Positions 46,715 to 55,895 of a DNA stretch of 64,000 bases are shown here, piece by piece. The DNA is taken from positions 868,001 through 932,000 of the forward strand of contig NZ_BAAAZF010000001.1 of assembly GCF_039536765.1 (NCBI RefSeq), written 5' to 3'. Positions within the stretch are counted from its first letter, which is position 1. Every line of letters begins with the position of its first letter. Position numbers and translations under genes: made by a program. This DNA is from Parerythrobacter jejuensis (GTDB lineage Bacteria > Pseudomonadota > Alphaproteobacteria > Sphingomonadales > Sphingomonadaceae). The notes under the pieces are model-generated. The model was not told the DNA's origin. It saw nothing but the letters and a program-made list of their open reading frames with translations, and searched no databases.

Positions 46715-48082
46715 CTATTCTTCCAGCGCAGCCAGCACATCACGGGTAAAGGCCGCAATGTCGAAGCGGGTGCCGACCATGTCTTCCCCGCGCCGCACGA
46801 TCACAACCTCGCGGCTGGGCACGATCACGACATACTGCCCCCGATTGCCGAACGCCGCGAATGCGTCTGCCGGAACACCTTGCGATGTGTTGAGCAGCCA
46901 GAACCCTGCCCCATAGCCGAACGGACGGCCCACTGGCTGCGGCCCCGATGGCGCGGAAACATATTCGGTCCAGTTCTCGGGCAAAATACGTGTGCCATCA
47001 GGCAATACGCCGCCATCAAGATAAAGCTGCCCCAGCTTCGCCAAATCGCGCGCGGTCGACCAGACTTGCGAGGACAAGACATACTGCGCCCGCCAGTCTG
47101 TCTCCGGCACCGTATGCGTCATGCCGACCCGCAGCAGGAAGTCTTCCGGCGAATGGTCACGCGATGCCCGGGCCATTGCCTGCGTCGCTGCGAGCGTATC
47201 ATTGTTGGCATAGCGGAAGACAGAGCCAGGCTGGTGAACCAGCGGCCATTTCAGGGCCGTCTCCAGGACACTACCGCCGCCCCAATACAAGGGATCGGTA
47301 CGATTGCCCGGAGTGTCCGAATAGCGGCCAGATGCCATCCTCAGCAGATGATCGATCGTGATCGCCTTGCGCGGCTCGCCCCGGCGAAACCCGAGAAAAG
47401 CTGATTCCTCGACTGTCAGTTCCCCGCGCTCCACTGTGGCTCCCACCAGCGTAGCGGCGAGGCTTTTCGCAACGGACCATGTCCGCTGCGGCGTCCCCGG
47501 ATCAAACCCGGCCGCATAGGCCTCTGCAACCGGTCGTCCCTTGTGGGTGATATATACCGCTGTCGTACGAACGCCCTCCCCATACTCTGTGCTCAGCGCG
47601 TTCGCGACAAGCGGTGCGAAACGTGGCCCGGGCGCCGCGATCGGGGCCATCTCACGCTTCCTTGAAGCAGGCTCGGCCGCCGGTCGGCCATACATACTCC
47701 GCACCCCGCCAATAGGGGTGAGAGAGCATCCGCCTGTCTCGATATGCACGGCGAAGCGCGGGGGCATGCCGTCTGCCCAATCGACGCTGACCCGCTCCAT
47801 GGTGCCATTCTCATGGCGCTCAATGGTGGCGTTCAATTCCGGAACGATGCTGTTCAACGGCTCCTGGATGCCCGTCAGCTCCCATTGCTCGATGCTCTCT
47901 ACCGTGCGGCTGGAGCCATTCCGCTCTGAATTGGCCAGCGCACTGCACAAGAACAGCGCCTTGTATCCGGCCGCAAGCGCCCGGTCGTAGCGGGAATCAA
48001 GCTGTTCCTGCTGGCTCTGAGCGGTGGCGGGAGATGCGGCGAGGAACAGCACGGCGGCTACTGCGATTGTCGTTCGGATCAT
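46715..48082 (-). CDS. Beta-lactamase/penicillin-binding-type serine hydrolase, exported
   Basis: 455 residues from the ATG at 48082 (a GTG nine bases upstream is possible). Signal peptide IAVAAVLFLAASPATA. The C-terminal two thirds match class C beta-lactamase-like hydrolases: TWSVAKSL holds the SxxK nucleophile, and FRYANND supplies a Tyr-x-Asn-like element. The first 150 residues are a family-atypical extension with two Cys. It may act as an esterase or D-aminopeptidase; substrate unknown. It lies directly behind the rplQ terminator. Confidence 0.85.
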   Translation of the reverse strand: MIRTTIAVAAVLFLAASPATAQSQQEQLDSRYDRALAAGYKALFLCSALANSERNGSSRTVESIEQWELTGIQEPLNSIVPELNATIERHENGTMERVSVDWADGMPPRFAVHIETGGCSLTPIGGVRSMYGRPAAEPASRKREMAPIAAPGPRFAPLVANALSTEYGEGVRTTAVYITHKGRPVAEAYAAGFDPGTPQRTWSVAKSLAATLVGATVERGELTVEESAFLGFRRGEPRKAITIDHLLRMASGRYSDTPGNRTDPLYWGGGSVLETALKWPLVHQPGSVFRYANNDTLAATQAMARASRDHSPEDFLLRVGMTHTVPETDWRAQYVLSSQVWSTARDLAKLGQLYLDGGVLPDGTRILPENWTEYVSAPSGPQPVGRPFGYGAGFWLLNTSQGVPADAFAAFGNRGQYVVIVPSREVVIVRRGEDMVGTRFDIAAFTRDVLAALEE

Positions 48083-48111
48083 GGTGGGCACCCTAAGCGC
48101 CTGTGCCCAAA

Positions 48112-48147
48112 AGAAAAGGGCCGCCGGATTGCTCCGCGCGGCCCTTT
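48112..48147 (-). terminator. Rho-independent terminator of the ribosomal supercluster
   Basis: On the minus strand AAAGGGCCGC pairs with GCGGCCCTTT and is followed by TTTTCTTTTGGG. It lies 25 bp behind the rplQ stop and marks the end of the S10-spc-alpha transcripts. Confidence 0.9.
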
Positions 48148-48171
48148 CTGTGGTCGATAAAACCGATCCGC

Positions 48172-48594
48172 TTACGCGTCTTCGGTTTCGTCTTCCTCTG
48201 TCATCACCGGACCGCTGTCCTGGCCACGGGCGTCTTCGTCACGGTCGACGAGTTCGATTACCGCCATGGCAGCGCTGTCGCTGGCACGGTAGCCGGCCTT
48301 GATGATGCGGGTGTAGCCACCCTCACGATCGGAATACCGCTCGGCCAGAACGTCAAACAGCTTCTTCAGCTGGGTTTCGTCGAGCAGGCGGCTCTGCGCC
48401 AAGCGACGGTTGGAAAGGCCGCCACGCTTTGCCAGCGTGATCAGCTTCTCGATATAGGGGCGCAGTTCCTTGGCTTTCGGGGCCGTAGTGACGATCTGCT
48501 CATGCTTGATGAGGGCAGCCGACATATTGCGGAACAGGGCCTTGCGGTGGCCCGACTTGCGGCTCAGCTTACGCTGGCGAATTCCGTGACGCAT
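48172..48594 (-). CDS. rplQ: 50S ribosomal protein L17 (bL17)
   Basis: 140 residues. Family start [20 protein letters not shown] is intact and the body ends at VIELVDR, followed by an acidic extension of about 25 residues ([22 protein letters not shown] region) absent from E. coli L17. bL17 sits near the exit tunnel in the large subunit. Last gene of the alpha operon before a strong terminator. Confidence 0.98.
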   Translation of the reverse strand: MRHGIRQRKLSRKSGHRKALFRNMSAALIKHEQIVTTAPKAKELRPYIEKLITLAKRGGLSNRRLAQSRLLDETQLKKLFDVLAERYSDREGGYTRIIKAGYRASDSAAMAVIELVDRDEDARGQDSGPVMTEEDETEDA

Positions 48595-48641
48595 TGTATT
48601 TTCCTTCGTTCGTAAGGGGCCCGTATGAGGTAGCCCGGTAC

Positions 48642-48665
48642 GGGCCGGATGTTCGGGTCCGGCCC
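48642..48665 (-). other. Hairpin in the rpoA-rplQ gap
   Basis: GGGCCGGA (48642-48649) and TCCGGCCC (48658-48665) form a perfect 8-bp stem with an 8-base loop between the rpoA stop and rplQ. No T run follows on the minus strand, so it probably affects RNA stability or partial termination. Confidence 0.5.
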
Positions 48666-48678
48666 ATTCCCGTGTGAA

Positions 48679-49734
48679 TTAACCCAGCAGCTCTTGTTCG
48701 AGCTTCTTGGCCATTTCTTCGATGTTTTCCGGCGGCCAGCCAGGGATGTCCATCCCGAGGCGAAGACCCATGCTGGAAAGCACTTCCTTGATCTCGTTGA
48801 GCGACTTTCGGCCGAAATTCGGCGTGCGCAGCATCTCGGCTTCGGTCTTCTGGACCAGATCACCGATATAGATGATGTTGTCGTTCTTGAGGCAGTTGGC
48901 CGAACGGACCGACAGTTCCAGCTCGTCGACCTTCTTGAGAAGGTAGCGGTTGAGCTGGTTGGCGTCCGATTCCTGCGGCTCGGCAGCAACACCGATCATG
49001 GCGCTCTGCGGCTGCGGGATGCCGTCTTCGAAGTGGACGAACAGGGTCAGCTGGTCCTGCAGGATACGCGCGGCATAGGCCACGGAATCTTCAGGCGTGA
49101 CCGTGCCATCGGTTTCGATCGTCAGGCTCAGCTTGTCATAGTCGAGTTCCTGGCCAACACGGGCGTTTTCGACCTTGTAGCTGACCTGGCGGATCGGTGA
49201 ATACAGGCTGTCGACCGGGATCAGGCCGATCGGCGCATCGGCCGGACGGTTCTGTACGGCCGGGGCATAGCCCTTGCCGACATCTGCGGTCAGTTCCATG
49301 TTCAGCGTCGCGCCTTCGTCGAGGTGACAGATCACGAGATCCTTGTTCATCACTTCGATGTCGCCGGAAACGGCAATGTCACCAGCCTTGACTTCAGCCG
49401 GGCCGGTTGCGGAAAGCTGCAGGCGCTTGGGGCCTTCACCTTCCATCTTGAGAGCGATCTGCTTCACGTTAAGAACGATGTCGGTCACGTCTTCACGCAC
49501 ACCGGCAAGCGAACTGAATTCGTGCAATACGTTCTCGATCTTGATCGAGGTTATAGCCGCGCCCTGGAGCGAGCTAAGCAGAACACGACGCAATGCGTTG
49601 CCGAGCGTGAGGCCAAAGCCACGCTCCAGCGGTTCGGCGACAAAGGTTGCCTTGCGCGTCTTGTCGCTGCCCTCTTTCAGTTCGAGCTGCGTGGGTTTCT
49701 TGAGTTCCTGCCAGTTCTTGGTGTTCACGGACAT
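48679..49734 (-). CDS. rpoA: DNA-directed RNA polymerase alpha subunit
   Basis: 351 residues. The N-terminal dimerisation domain ([20 protein letters not shown]) and the C-terminal UP-element and activator-contacting domain (about 255-325, [15 protein letters not shown]...[12 protein letters not shown]) are complete, joined by a flexible linker. Placed between rpsK and rplQ as usual. A large hairpin lies in its leader. Confidence 0.98.
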   Translation of the reverse strand: MSVNTKNWQELKKPTQLELKEGSDKTRKATFVAEPLERGFGLTLGNALRRVLLSSLQGAAITSIKIENVLHEFSSLAGVREDVTDIVLNVKQIALKMEGEGPKRLQLSATGPAEVKAGDIAVSGDIEVMNKDLVICHLDEGATLNMELTADVGKGYAPAVQNRPADAPIGLIPVDSLYSPIRQVSYKVENARVGQELDYDKLSLTIETDGTVTPEDSVAYAARILQDQLTLFVHFEDGIPQPQSAMIGVAAEPQESDANQLNRYLLKKVDELELSVRSANCLKNDNIIYIGDLVQKTEAEMLRTPNFGRKSLNEIKEVLSSMGLRLGMDIPGWPPENIEEMAKKLEQELLG

Positions 49735-49761
49735 GGATTTCCCCTGGTTCGGATGCGGGCA

Positions 49762-49793
49762 GGACCGGAGCGTCAGATTGACGCGTCCGGTCC
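49762..49793 (-). other. Long hairpin in the rpsK-rpoA leader
   Basis: GGACCGGA-GCGTCA pairs with TGACGC-G-TCCGGTCC (one bulged G) around a three-base loop, about 28 bases upstream of the rpoA start. Read on the minus strand it follows a TTTTTTAC run. It is the strongest of the intergenic hairpins and could control rpoA translation or processing. Confidence 0.6.
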
Positions 49794-49837
49794 GTAAAAA
49801 AGTGTCGGCAACCAGATGGCTGCCGGGCAGCTACGGA

Positions 49838-50227
49838 TCAGACGCGGCGACGCTTGGACGGCCGGACCCCGTTATGCGGGATCGGTGTAACATCGCGGAT
49901 CGAAGTGATCGTGAAGCCGACGGCCTGGAGGGCACGCAGCGCACTTTCGCGGCCCGAGCCCGGGCCCTTCACTTCGACTTCCAGCGTCCGGACGCCGTGT
50001 TCGGCGGCCTTCTTGCCGGCATCGTCAGCGGCAACCTGGGCAGCATAAGGCGTCGATTTGCGACTGCCCTTGAAGCCCATCATGCCTGCGCTGGACCAGC
50101 TGATAGCATTGCCCTGCGCATCGGTGATGGTGATCATGGTGTTGTTGAAGCTGGCGTTTACGTGCGCAACGCCACTGCTGATATTTTTCCGCTCGCGGCG
50201 CCGGATGCGGCCTGGTTCGCGTGCCAT
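49838..50227 (-). CDS. rpsK: 30S ribosomal protein S11 (uS11)
   Basis: 129 residues, standard size. Start [16 protein letters not shown] and the conserved end [10 protein letters not shown] are as in alphaproteobacteria; the body ([19 protein letters not shown]) is typical. uS11 lies on the platform of the small subunit and shapes the mRNA exit. 54 bp separate it from rpsM upstream. Confidence 0.99.
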   Translation of the reverse strand: MAREPGRIRRRERKNISSGVAHVNASFNNTMITITDAQGNAISWSSAGMMGFKGSRKSTPYAAQVAADDAGKKAAEHGVRTLEVEVKGPGSGRESALRALQAVGFTITSIRDVTPIPHNGVRPSKRRRV

Positions 50228-50281
50228 GGTGGTATTCCCCTAAATCAGATCGGGAAGGAAGAGACGGGCTGAGCCGCCTGC

Positions 50282-50650
50282 TTACTTCTTCTTGCCGGCG
50301 ATCGGCTTCGCCTTGCCCTTACGGGTACGGGCATTCGTGTGCGTGCGCTGTCCGCGAACGGGCAAGCCGTTACGGTGACGCAGACCGCGATAGGACCGCA
50401 GGTCCATCAGACGCTTGATGTTCATTGCGGTCTGGCGACGAAGGTCACCTTCCACAGTGTAGTCAGCGTCAATCGCTTCACGCATCCGCAGTACTTCCTC
50501 GTCAGAGAGGTCTTGCACGCGGCGGGCGTGATCGATGCCCAGCTTGTTGGCGATATTCACGGCAGTCGTGCGACCGATCCCGTGAATGTAGGTAAGCGCA
50601 ATGATTACGCGCTTGTTTGTGGGGATGTTGACCCCGGCAATACGAGCCAC
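50282..50650 (-). CDS. rpsM: 30S ribosomal protein S13 (uS13)
   Basis: 122 residues. [20 protein letters not shown] start, helix-two-turn-helix region ([17 protein letters not shown]) and basic tail ([15 protein letters not shown]) that contacts the P-site tRNA. First gene of the alpha group here, with a likely promoter about 250 bp upstream instead of reading directly from adk. Confidence 0.99.
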   Translation of the reverse strand: MARIAGVNIPTNKRVIIALTYIHGIGRTTAVNIANKLGIDHARRVQDLSDEEVLRMREAIDADYTVEGDLRRQTAMNIKRLMDLRSYRGLRHRNGLPVRGQRTHTNARTRKGKAKPIAGKKK

Positions 50651-50987
50651 TTAATTCTTCTCCATGCTCCACAGAAGATGCCCGGGGCAGCTTCTATCTC
50701 ATCGCTAAAAACACCCGGCAGTTGCGCGCAATGCCCTACGGCAAAAAGCCCGGATGGCGTGCATCAATTGGCTGCAGCCTGCCGGACTCGCTCGAAACTG
50801 TCGAATGAAAGCGCGCTTAAGGCGATTCGACCCGGAGGTCAACCGTAAGCCACGCAAAACGACGCGACTGCCAAGATGGGCAGCGCGCGATGAATATCAA
50901 GAGGTCTACCCTTCCCGCGACTCGCTGTCAAAACCGGGCATGTTGAGAAACCGCTGCAAGAACTGCAGTGTCGCGTGTGCCATCACC
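50651..50987. other. Intergenic region upstream of rpsM
   Basis: 337 bp between the SRPBCC-like gene and rpsM. It contains a good minus-strand promoter at 50903-50931 and then about 250 bases of leader. A plus-strand frame of 84 codons here (50754-51008) looks spurious: it starts without a ribosome site and runs into the neighbouring gene. No other structure stands out except the small hairpin CTGCA/TGCAG near 50955-50970. Confidence 0.5.
50903..50931 (-). promoter_or_regulatory. Putative sigma70-type promoter for rpsM-rpsK-rpoA-rplQ
   Basis: On the minus strand TTGACA (50926-50931), a 17-base spacer and TAGACC (50903-50908) form a good housekeeping promoter. It would give the alpha-group genes their own transcript, independent of the spc genes, with a leader of about 250 bases. 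Confidence 0.5.
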
Positions 50988-51686
50988 CTATCGCGTTGGT
51001 TCGTCTAGGAAATCCTCGCCAATCGCACTTTCGATCACGGGCTCTGGTTCAGCCTCTTCATCACCCTCCGGTGCCGGATCAGGCGCGTCTTCGGATTGAG
51101 CCTCGCTCGGGGTCTCTGGCTCCGGGTCAGGATCATCGATCCGCCCCAGCTTGCTGGCCAGCCCATCCAGCTGCTGGCTCATCACGCCGTCCACGGCTTT
51201 CGCGATGTCACTCACTTTGAAGCGCATGTAACCGCCGACGACATACTCCCACAGGATCCGCGTACCGCCGTCGACCGGCTTGAGGGTAATTGTCAGCACA
51301 CCGTCGACCGGCTCGCTTTGCAAGGGCCCCAGCCCGCCACGCATGCGCAGCGCCCGGCGCGGGAACGCCTGCAGCACAACCATGTGCTGGACGCTGCCGG
51401 CAAGGCCGATCGCACCGTCATCTTCGGTTGCAGGAATGCGCTCGCAGAAACAGCCACCCCCTTGCGGGGTCAGCATCATATTGGAAGCGTCAGCCGACCA
51501 GGTGTGGGCATCGTTCCACCAACCGCCTGGCGAAATCAGTTCAAGCCAGACTGCCTGAGGCTCGGCACCTACTGTCGCGCTGTCGCGGGTCACAAAGCTG
51601 TTGCTGCCCTGGTCGACAACTTCGCCCTGGGCCGGAACGCTCAACATGGCAGCGCAAGCTGCCAGCACGGTGGCTAAACGGATCAT
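50988..51686 (-). CDS. Exported START/SRPBCC-like protein inserted in the spc-alpha cluster
   Basis: 232 residues from the ATG at 51686 with a perfect AGGAGGGA. Signal peptide MIRLATVLAACAAMLSVPAQG. The middle (about 25-180) resembles helix-grip lipid-binding folds used in polyketide/SRPBCC proteins (AEPQAVWLELISPGGWWNDAHTWS, LTITLKPVDGGTRILWEYVVGGYM). The last 50 residues are a Glu/Asp/Pro-rich tail. Such genes are unrelated to translation; it is probably transcribed together with adk or from its own promoter in the 65-bp gap. Confidence 0.65.
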   Translation of the reverse strand: MIRLATVLAACAAMLSVPAQGEVVDQGSNSFVTRDSATVGAEPQAVWLELISPGGWWNDAHTWSADASNMMLTPQGGGCFCERIPATEDDGAIGLAGSVQHMVVLQAFPRRALRMRGGLGPLQSEPVDGVLTITLKPVDGGTRILWEYVVGGYMRFKVSDIAKAVDGVMSQQLDGLASKLGRIDDPDPEPETPSEAQSEDAPDPAPEGDEEAEPEPVIESAIGEDFLDEPTR

Positions 51687-51751
51687 GCTATCCCTCCTCA
51701 TGCGTCCCCTATTTCACGGACCGCGCAGGAGGGAAAGGGTTTTGCTGCCGG

Positions 51752-52396
51752 TCAGGCGAGCAAGGCTTCGATCGAAGCGGTCACGTCGCCGATTGCCGCC
51801 ATGCCATCGACGCGGGCAACAATCCCGCGCTCTTCGTAAATCGGCAGGATCGGCGCCGTCTTGGCCCGATATTCCTGCATCCGGGTGCGCACGGTTTCCT
51901 CGGTATCGTCAGGACGGCGCTTGAACTCGGTTGATCCGCACGTGTCACACACGCCTTCCTTGGCCGGAAGCTTGTGGCGATCGTGGTAACCTGACCCGCA
52001 ATTGGCGCAGGTATAGCGGCCGGTGATGCGATCAACCAGGGCCTCTTCATCGACTTCCAGTTCGATTACCCGGTCAAGCGTGCGATCGTGCCTGGCAAGA
52101 ATGGTGTCGAGCTGGTGCGCCTGCGCTTCGGTCCGCGGATAGCCATCGAAAATGGCGCCGACGTCTGCGCCCATAGCGGTAAGCTCCGCATCGATCAGTT
52201 CGGATACGACTTCGTCGGAGACCAGCTCACCACGATCCATGATCGCCTTGGCCTTCAGGCCAACAGGTGTTCCGGCCTTCACCGCTGCGCGCAGCATGTC
52301 GCCGGTCGAGAGCTGACGCATCCCGTGACCTTCGACAAGATTGTGGGCCTGCGTGCCCTTACCCGCCCCCGGAGGGCCCAACAGAATGATGTTCAC
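51752..52396 (-). CDS. adk: Adenylate kinase
   Basis: 214 residues. P-loop GPPGAGKGTQ, NMP-binding segment and a LID domain containing four Cys (CANCGSG and CDTCGST), i.e. the zinc-binding LID type seen in many bacteria but not in E. coli. It converts AMP and ATP to two ADP. Follows secY by about 29 bp, the usual spc neighbour. Confidence 0.98.
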   Translation of the reverse strand: MNIILLGPPGAGKGTQAHNLVEGHGMRQLSTGDMLRAAVKAGTPVGLKAKAIMDRGELVSDEVVSELIDAELTAMGADVGAIFDGYPRTEAQAHQLDTILARHDRTLDRVIELEVDEEALVDRITGRYTCANCGSGYHDRHKLPAKEGVCDTCGSTEFKRRPDDTEETVRTRMQEYRAKTAPILPIYEERGIVARVDGMAAIGDVTASIEALLA

Positions 52397-52425
52397 GTCC
52401 GAATCCCCTTCGAACCCGGCATGGA

Positions 52426-53790
52426 CTAACGCTGCCGGCCCTTCAACTTAGCCTTCTTGATGAGATCGCCATACTGGTGGGCGAGCAAATGCGACTGCAC
52501 CTGGCTGATCGTATCCACGGTTACGTTGACAACAATCAGCAGGCTGGTTCCGCCAAGGAACAGCGGAATACCGGTCTGCGCGATCATGTATTCGGGCAGC
52601 ACGCAGACCAGGGTCAGATAGGCTGCGCCGACAACCGTGATACGGGTCAGGACATAGTCGAGATATTCAGCCGTACGCTTGCCCGGACGGATGCCGGGAA
52701 TGAAGCCGCCATTCTTCTTCAGATTGTCCGCTGTCTCTTCCGGGTTGAACACAACCGCGGTGTAGAAGAAGCAGAAGAAGATAATCCCGATCGCATAGAG
52801 CGACATGTAGATCGGCTGCCCGTGCTGCAGATACTGGTTCAGCGTCACGATGATGCCACCAGCGGTGCTGCTGGTATCGACCGAATTACCGGCGAACTGG
52901 CTGATCGTCAGCGGCAACAGCAACAGCGAACTGGCGAAGATCGGCGGGATCACGCCCGCGGTGTTCAGCTTGAGCGGCAGGTGCGAGCGGTCTGCCTGCA
53001 TCATGCCGCGCTGTGTCGCTCGCTTGGGATACTGGATCAGCAATCGCCGCTGCGCCCGCTCCATGAAGCAGATGAACAGGATCAGGCCGATGACCATCAC
53101 GATGAAGCCGATGATGATGAAGGCACTGATCGAACCGGTCCGGCCGCCTTCAAACATATTGGCCGCAAAGCTAGGGAACTGGGCAACGATGCCGGCCATG
53201 ATGATCAGCGAAACGCCGTTGCCGATGCCGCGACTGGTGATCTGTTCACCCAGCCACAGCAGGAACATGGTGCCGCCAACCAGGCTGATCACCGCGCCAA
53301 CCCGGAACATGAGGCCGGGGTCGACCACAGCCTGGATACCGCTCTGCGCACCGAAGCTTTCAAGGCCCGATGCCAGGAACCAGCCCTGGATCGCGCACAG
53401 AAATACCGTGCCGTAGCGCGTATATTGATTCAGCTTCTGGCGCCCGGTGGCGCCTTCTTTCTTGATCGCCGCAAGGGTCGGATGCAGGGCCGCGGCCATC
53501 TGCACCACAATCGAAGCGGTAATATAGGGCATCACGCCGAGCGCGATGAGGCTCATCCGCTCAAGGCTGCCGCCCGAAAATGTGTTGAACAGGTCGAGAA
53601 TACCACCGCGCGCCTGGTCATAAAGCGTTTCCAGAACCAGCGGGTTCACACCGGGAAGCGGCACGAAGCTGAGGAAACGGAACACAACCAGCGCACCGAT
53701 CGTGAACCAGATCCGGTTCTTGAGCTCGGTGGCCTTCGAGAAATTGGCGAGACTGAGATTGCTCGCAATATTGTCGGCGCGTGATGCCAT
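52426..53790 (-). CDS. secY: Preprotein translocase subunit SecY
   Basis: 454 residues, ten membrane segments. Typical blocks: FVPLPGVNP near the N-terminus (plug region), GVMPYITASIVVQM, IQYPKRATQRGMM and FIPGIRPGKRTAEYLDYVLTRIT (cytoplasmic loop contacting SecA and the ribosome). It forms the protein-conducting channel. About 105 bp with a hairpin separate it from rplO upstream. Confidence 0.98.
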   Translation of the reverse strand: MASRADNIASNLSLANFSKATELKNRIWFTIGALVVFRFLSFVPLPGVNPLVLETLYDQARGGILDLFNTFSGGSLERMSLIALGVMPYITASIVVQMAAALHPTLAAIKKEGATGRQKLNQYTRYGTVFLCAIQGWFLASGLESFGAQSGIQAVVDPGLMFRVGAVISLVGGTMFLLWLGEQITSRGIGNGVSLIIMAGIVAQFPSFAANMFEGGRTGSISAFIIIGFIVMVIGLILFICFMERAQRRLLIQYPKRATQRGMMQADRSHLPLKLNTAGVIPPIFASSLLLLPLTISQFAGNSVDTSSTAGGIIVTLNQYLQHGQPIYMSLYAIGIIFFCFFYTAVVFNPEETADNLKKNGGFIPGIRPGKRTAEYLDYVLTRITVVGAAYLTLVCVLPEYMIAQTGIPLFLGGTSLLIVVNVTVDTISQVQSHLLAHQYGDLIKKAKLKGRQR

Positions 53791-53851
53791 GGGAGAACTT
53801 GATTCCTAGCTTGTCGCCGGTCCCTCCCGGCTATCGGAAGGACACATAGGT

Positions 53852-53881
53852 AGCGACGGGCCCGATGTCGAACCCGTCGCT
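53852..53881 (-). other. Hairpin in the rplO-secY gap
   Basis: AGCGACGGG (53852-53860) and CCCGTCGCT (53873-53881) form a perfect 9-bp stem between the rplO stop and secY. On the minus strand no T run follows, so read-through to secY is expected. Confidence 0.5.
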
Positions 53882-53894
53882 CACCTTTTTCCGA

Positions 53895-54425
53895 TTATTC
53901 AGCAGCTGCCTTGTCGGCCTTCGCACCCTTGGAGGCCTTTGCGCCATCCTTGGTCCAGGGCTGTTTGGCAGCAATGACTTCGACCGAACCGCCAGCCTTT
54001 TCAACAGCTTCAATCGCACCCTTCGATGCGCCTGCAACTTTGAAAGAGACCTTGGCCTTCAGTTCGCCCTTGCCCAGCAGGCGGACGCCATCCTTGCCAC
54101 CACGGGCAAGACCGGCCGCCTTGAGAGCGTCGTGATCGACAACTTTCTTGCCGTCGAGCTTCTTGGCGTCGATGAATTTCTGCACCATGCCGATATTCAC
54201 TTCTGCATAGTCCTTGCCGAACGGGTTGTTGAACCCGCGCTTCGGCAGACGCATGTGAAGCGGCATCTGGCCACCGGCAAAGCCGTTGATGGCTACGCCC
54301 GAACGGCTCTTCTGGCCCTTTTGGCCACGCGCGGCAGTTTTGCCCTTGCCGGAACCGATACCACGGCCGACACGCATGCGGCCCTTGCGGGCACCTTCGT
54401 TGTCACGGAGATCATTCAGTTTCAT
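53895..54425 (-). CDS. rplO: 50S ribosomal protein L15 (uL15)
   Basis: 176 residues, about 30 longer than E. coli L15 because of a Lys/Ala-rich C-terminal tail ([20 protein letters not shown]). Start [28 protein letters not shown] is conserved; the glycine-rich region penetrates the 23S rRNA core. About 105 bp with hairpins lie between it and rpmD upstream. Confidence 0.98.
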   Translation of the reverse strand: MKLNDLRDNEGARKGRMRVGRGIGSGKGKTAARGQKGQKSRSGVAINGFAGGQMPLHMRLPKRGFNNPFGKDYAEVNIGMVQKFIDAKKLDGKKVVDHDALKAAGLARGGKDGVRLLGKGELKAKVSFKVAGASKGAIEAVEKAGGSVEVIAAKQPWTKDGAKASKGAKADKAAAE

Positions 54426-54484
54426 GTTCGCACTCGCTTTCGCTTTCCAGGCCCCGCATTTCGGGGTTCGCGCTTAAAAGAAGC

Positions 54485-54505
54485 GGCCCGGTACAAGCCC
54501 GGGCC
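54485..54505 (-). other. Hairpin in the rpmD-rplO gap
   Basis: GGCCCGG (54485-54491) pairs with CCGGGCC (54499-54505); a second short one (CCCCG/CGGGG) is near 54452-54466. Both are in the gap between two co-transcribed ribosomal genes. Confidence 0.45.
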
Positions 54506-54530
54506 CCTTTGGTCAATTGTGATGCGTCGA

Positions 54531-54707
54531 TTACTCGACCACTGCCACCATGTGCGGCAGTTTGGCGATGGCACCGCGAACCTCGGGAGTGTCCTCGAGC
54601 TCAACCACCTTGTGCATCTTGTTCAGGCCCAGTCCGACCAGGATTTTCTTCTGGCTTTCCGGGCGACGGATCGGCGAACCGATCTGCTTGATCTTGATCT
54701 TGGCCAT
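54531..54707 (-). CDS. rpmD: 50S ribosomal protein L30 (uL30)
   Basis: 58 residues. Read on the minus strand it starts [20 protein letters not shown] and continues with [12 protein letters not shown] and the end PHMVAVVE before a TAA. Size and position between rpsE and rplO are standard. Confidence 0.97.
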   Translation of the reverse strand: MAKIKIKQIGSPIRRPESQKKILVGLGLNKMHKVVELEDTPEVRGAIAKLPHMVAVVE

Positions 54708-54713
54708 TCTCGA

Positions 54714-55550
54714 TTACTCCACCACAGCTGCGGCGTCGGCTTCTGCCTCGGCTTCGCTGGCACCACCGCGACCAAGCAGGTCAGCAACCTTCTTGCCACG
54801 ACGCTGGGCTACCGACTTCGGTGAAGTCTGGTTGGTCAGCGCGTCGAAGGTGGCGCGGATCATGTTGTAAGGGTTGGACGAACCGACCGACTTGGTCACC
54901 ACGTCGGCAACACCAAGGCTTTCGAACACAGCACGCATCGGACCACCGGCAATGATGCCGGTACCCGGAGGCGCCGTACGCACGGTCACCTTGCCAGCGC
55001 CGAAACGGCCCTTGGCATCGTGATGCAGCGTGCGGCCTTCCTTCAGCGGAACGCGAACCATCTTCTTGCGCGCGGCTGCGGTAGCCTTGGTGATGGCTTC
55101 CGGAACTTCGCGGGCCTTACCGTGGCCGAAGCCTACGCGGCCCGAACCGTCACCGACAACAACCAGTGCTGCAAAACCGAAGCGCTTACCGCCCTTTACG
55201 GTCTTGGAGACGCGGTTGATGTGGACCAGCTTCTCGATGATGCCATCATCTTCTTCTTCGCGACGACCGCCACGGCGATTGTCACGACCACCACGACCGC
55301 GGCCACCGCCGCCGCCACCCTGGCCGCCACGTCCACGACCACGGCCACCGCCAGCGCCTTCGCGCTGTTGCGGAGGTGTGTCATCGCCTTGTGCAGGCGA
55401 TTGCGTCGCAGCCGCTTCCGAAGGCGTATCAGCAACAGCCGGTGTTTCTTCGGTCTTGGCTTCAGCAGCAGGTGCTGCTTCTGCCGGAGCTTCCGTCGCT
55501 GCAGTAGCTTCGACTGCGGCTTCTTCGGTTTTCTTTTCGTCAGCCATCAT
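54714..55550 (-). CDS. rpsE: 30S ribosomal protein S5 (uS5) with long N-terminal extension
   Basis: 278 residues, about 110 more than E. coli S5. The core (from about residue 104, [21 protein letters not shown]) is standard and controls decoding accuracy at the mRNA entry channel. The extension has an Ala/Glu/Thr-rich part (1-60) and an RGG-type Gly/Arg part (64-96: [21 protein letters not shown]), like RNA-binding RGG tails, a trait known from sphingomonads. The tandem ATG start overlaps the rplR stop. Confidence 0.97.
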   Translation of the reverse strand: MMADEKKTEEAAVEATAATEAPAEAAPAAEAKTEETPAVADTPSEAAATQSPAQGDDTPPQQREGAGGGRGRGRGGQGGGGGGRGRGGRDNRRGGRREEEDDGIIEKLVHINRVSKTVKGGKRFGFAALVVVGDGSGRVGFGHGKAREVPEAITKATAAARKKMVRVPLKEGRTLHHDAKGRFGAGKVTVRTAPPGTGIIAGGPMRAVFESLGVADVVTKSVGSSNPYNMIRATFDALTNQTSPKSVAQRRGKKVADLLGRGGASEAEAEADAAAVVE

Positions 55551-55894
55551 CAGAACTCCAGCCCGCCTTCGCGAGCGGCGTCGGCCAGCGCTTTCACGCG
55601 GCCATGGAACAGGAAGCCGCCGCGATCGAACACGACGGTAGTAACGCCGGCCTTCTTGGCAGCAGCAGCAATGTCTTTGCCGACCGTAACGGCAGCATCG
55701 ACATTCGCACCGGACTTCTTCGCGCCCAGCGTCGATGCAGCAGCAAGGGTCTTGCCGTCTGCATCGTCAATGACTTGCGCGTAGATGTGCCGACCCGTGC
55801 GATGCACGGACAGACGCGGTTTGCCACCGGCGCGGTTGCGCAGGGCCGTGCGGACACGGCGGCGGCGACGTTCGAAGAGGGAAAGTTTCGCCAT
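55550..55894 (-). CDS. rplR: 50S ribosomal protein L18 (uL18)
   Basis: 114 residues from the ATG at 55894 ([19 protein letters not shown]); the longer frame overlaps rplF and is spurious. Binds 5S rRNA together with uL5. Its start lies directly behind the rplF stop, and its TGA overlaps the rpsE start. Confidence 0.98.
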   Translation of the reverse strand: MAKLSLFERRRRRVRTALRNRAGGKPRLSVHRTGRHIYAQVIDDADGKTLAAASTLGAKKSGANVDAAVTVGKDIAAAAKKAGVTTVVFDRGGFLFHGRVKALADAAREGGLEF

Positions 55895-55895
55895 C

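Noticed and set aside
50754-51008. Plus-strand frame of 84 codons upstream of rpsM
   Set aside because: No ribosome site, overlaps the end of the SRPBCC-like gene and has no family features.
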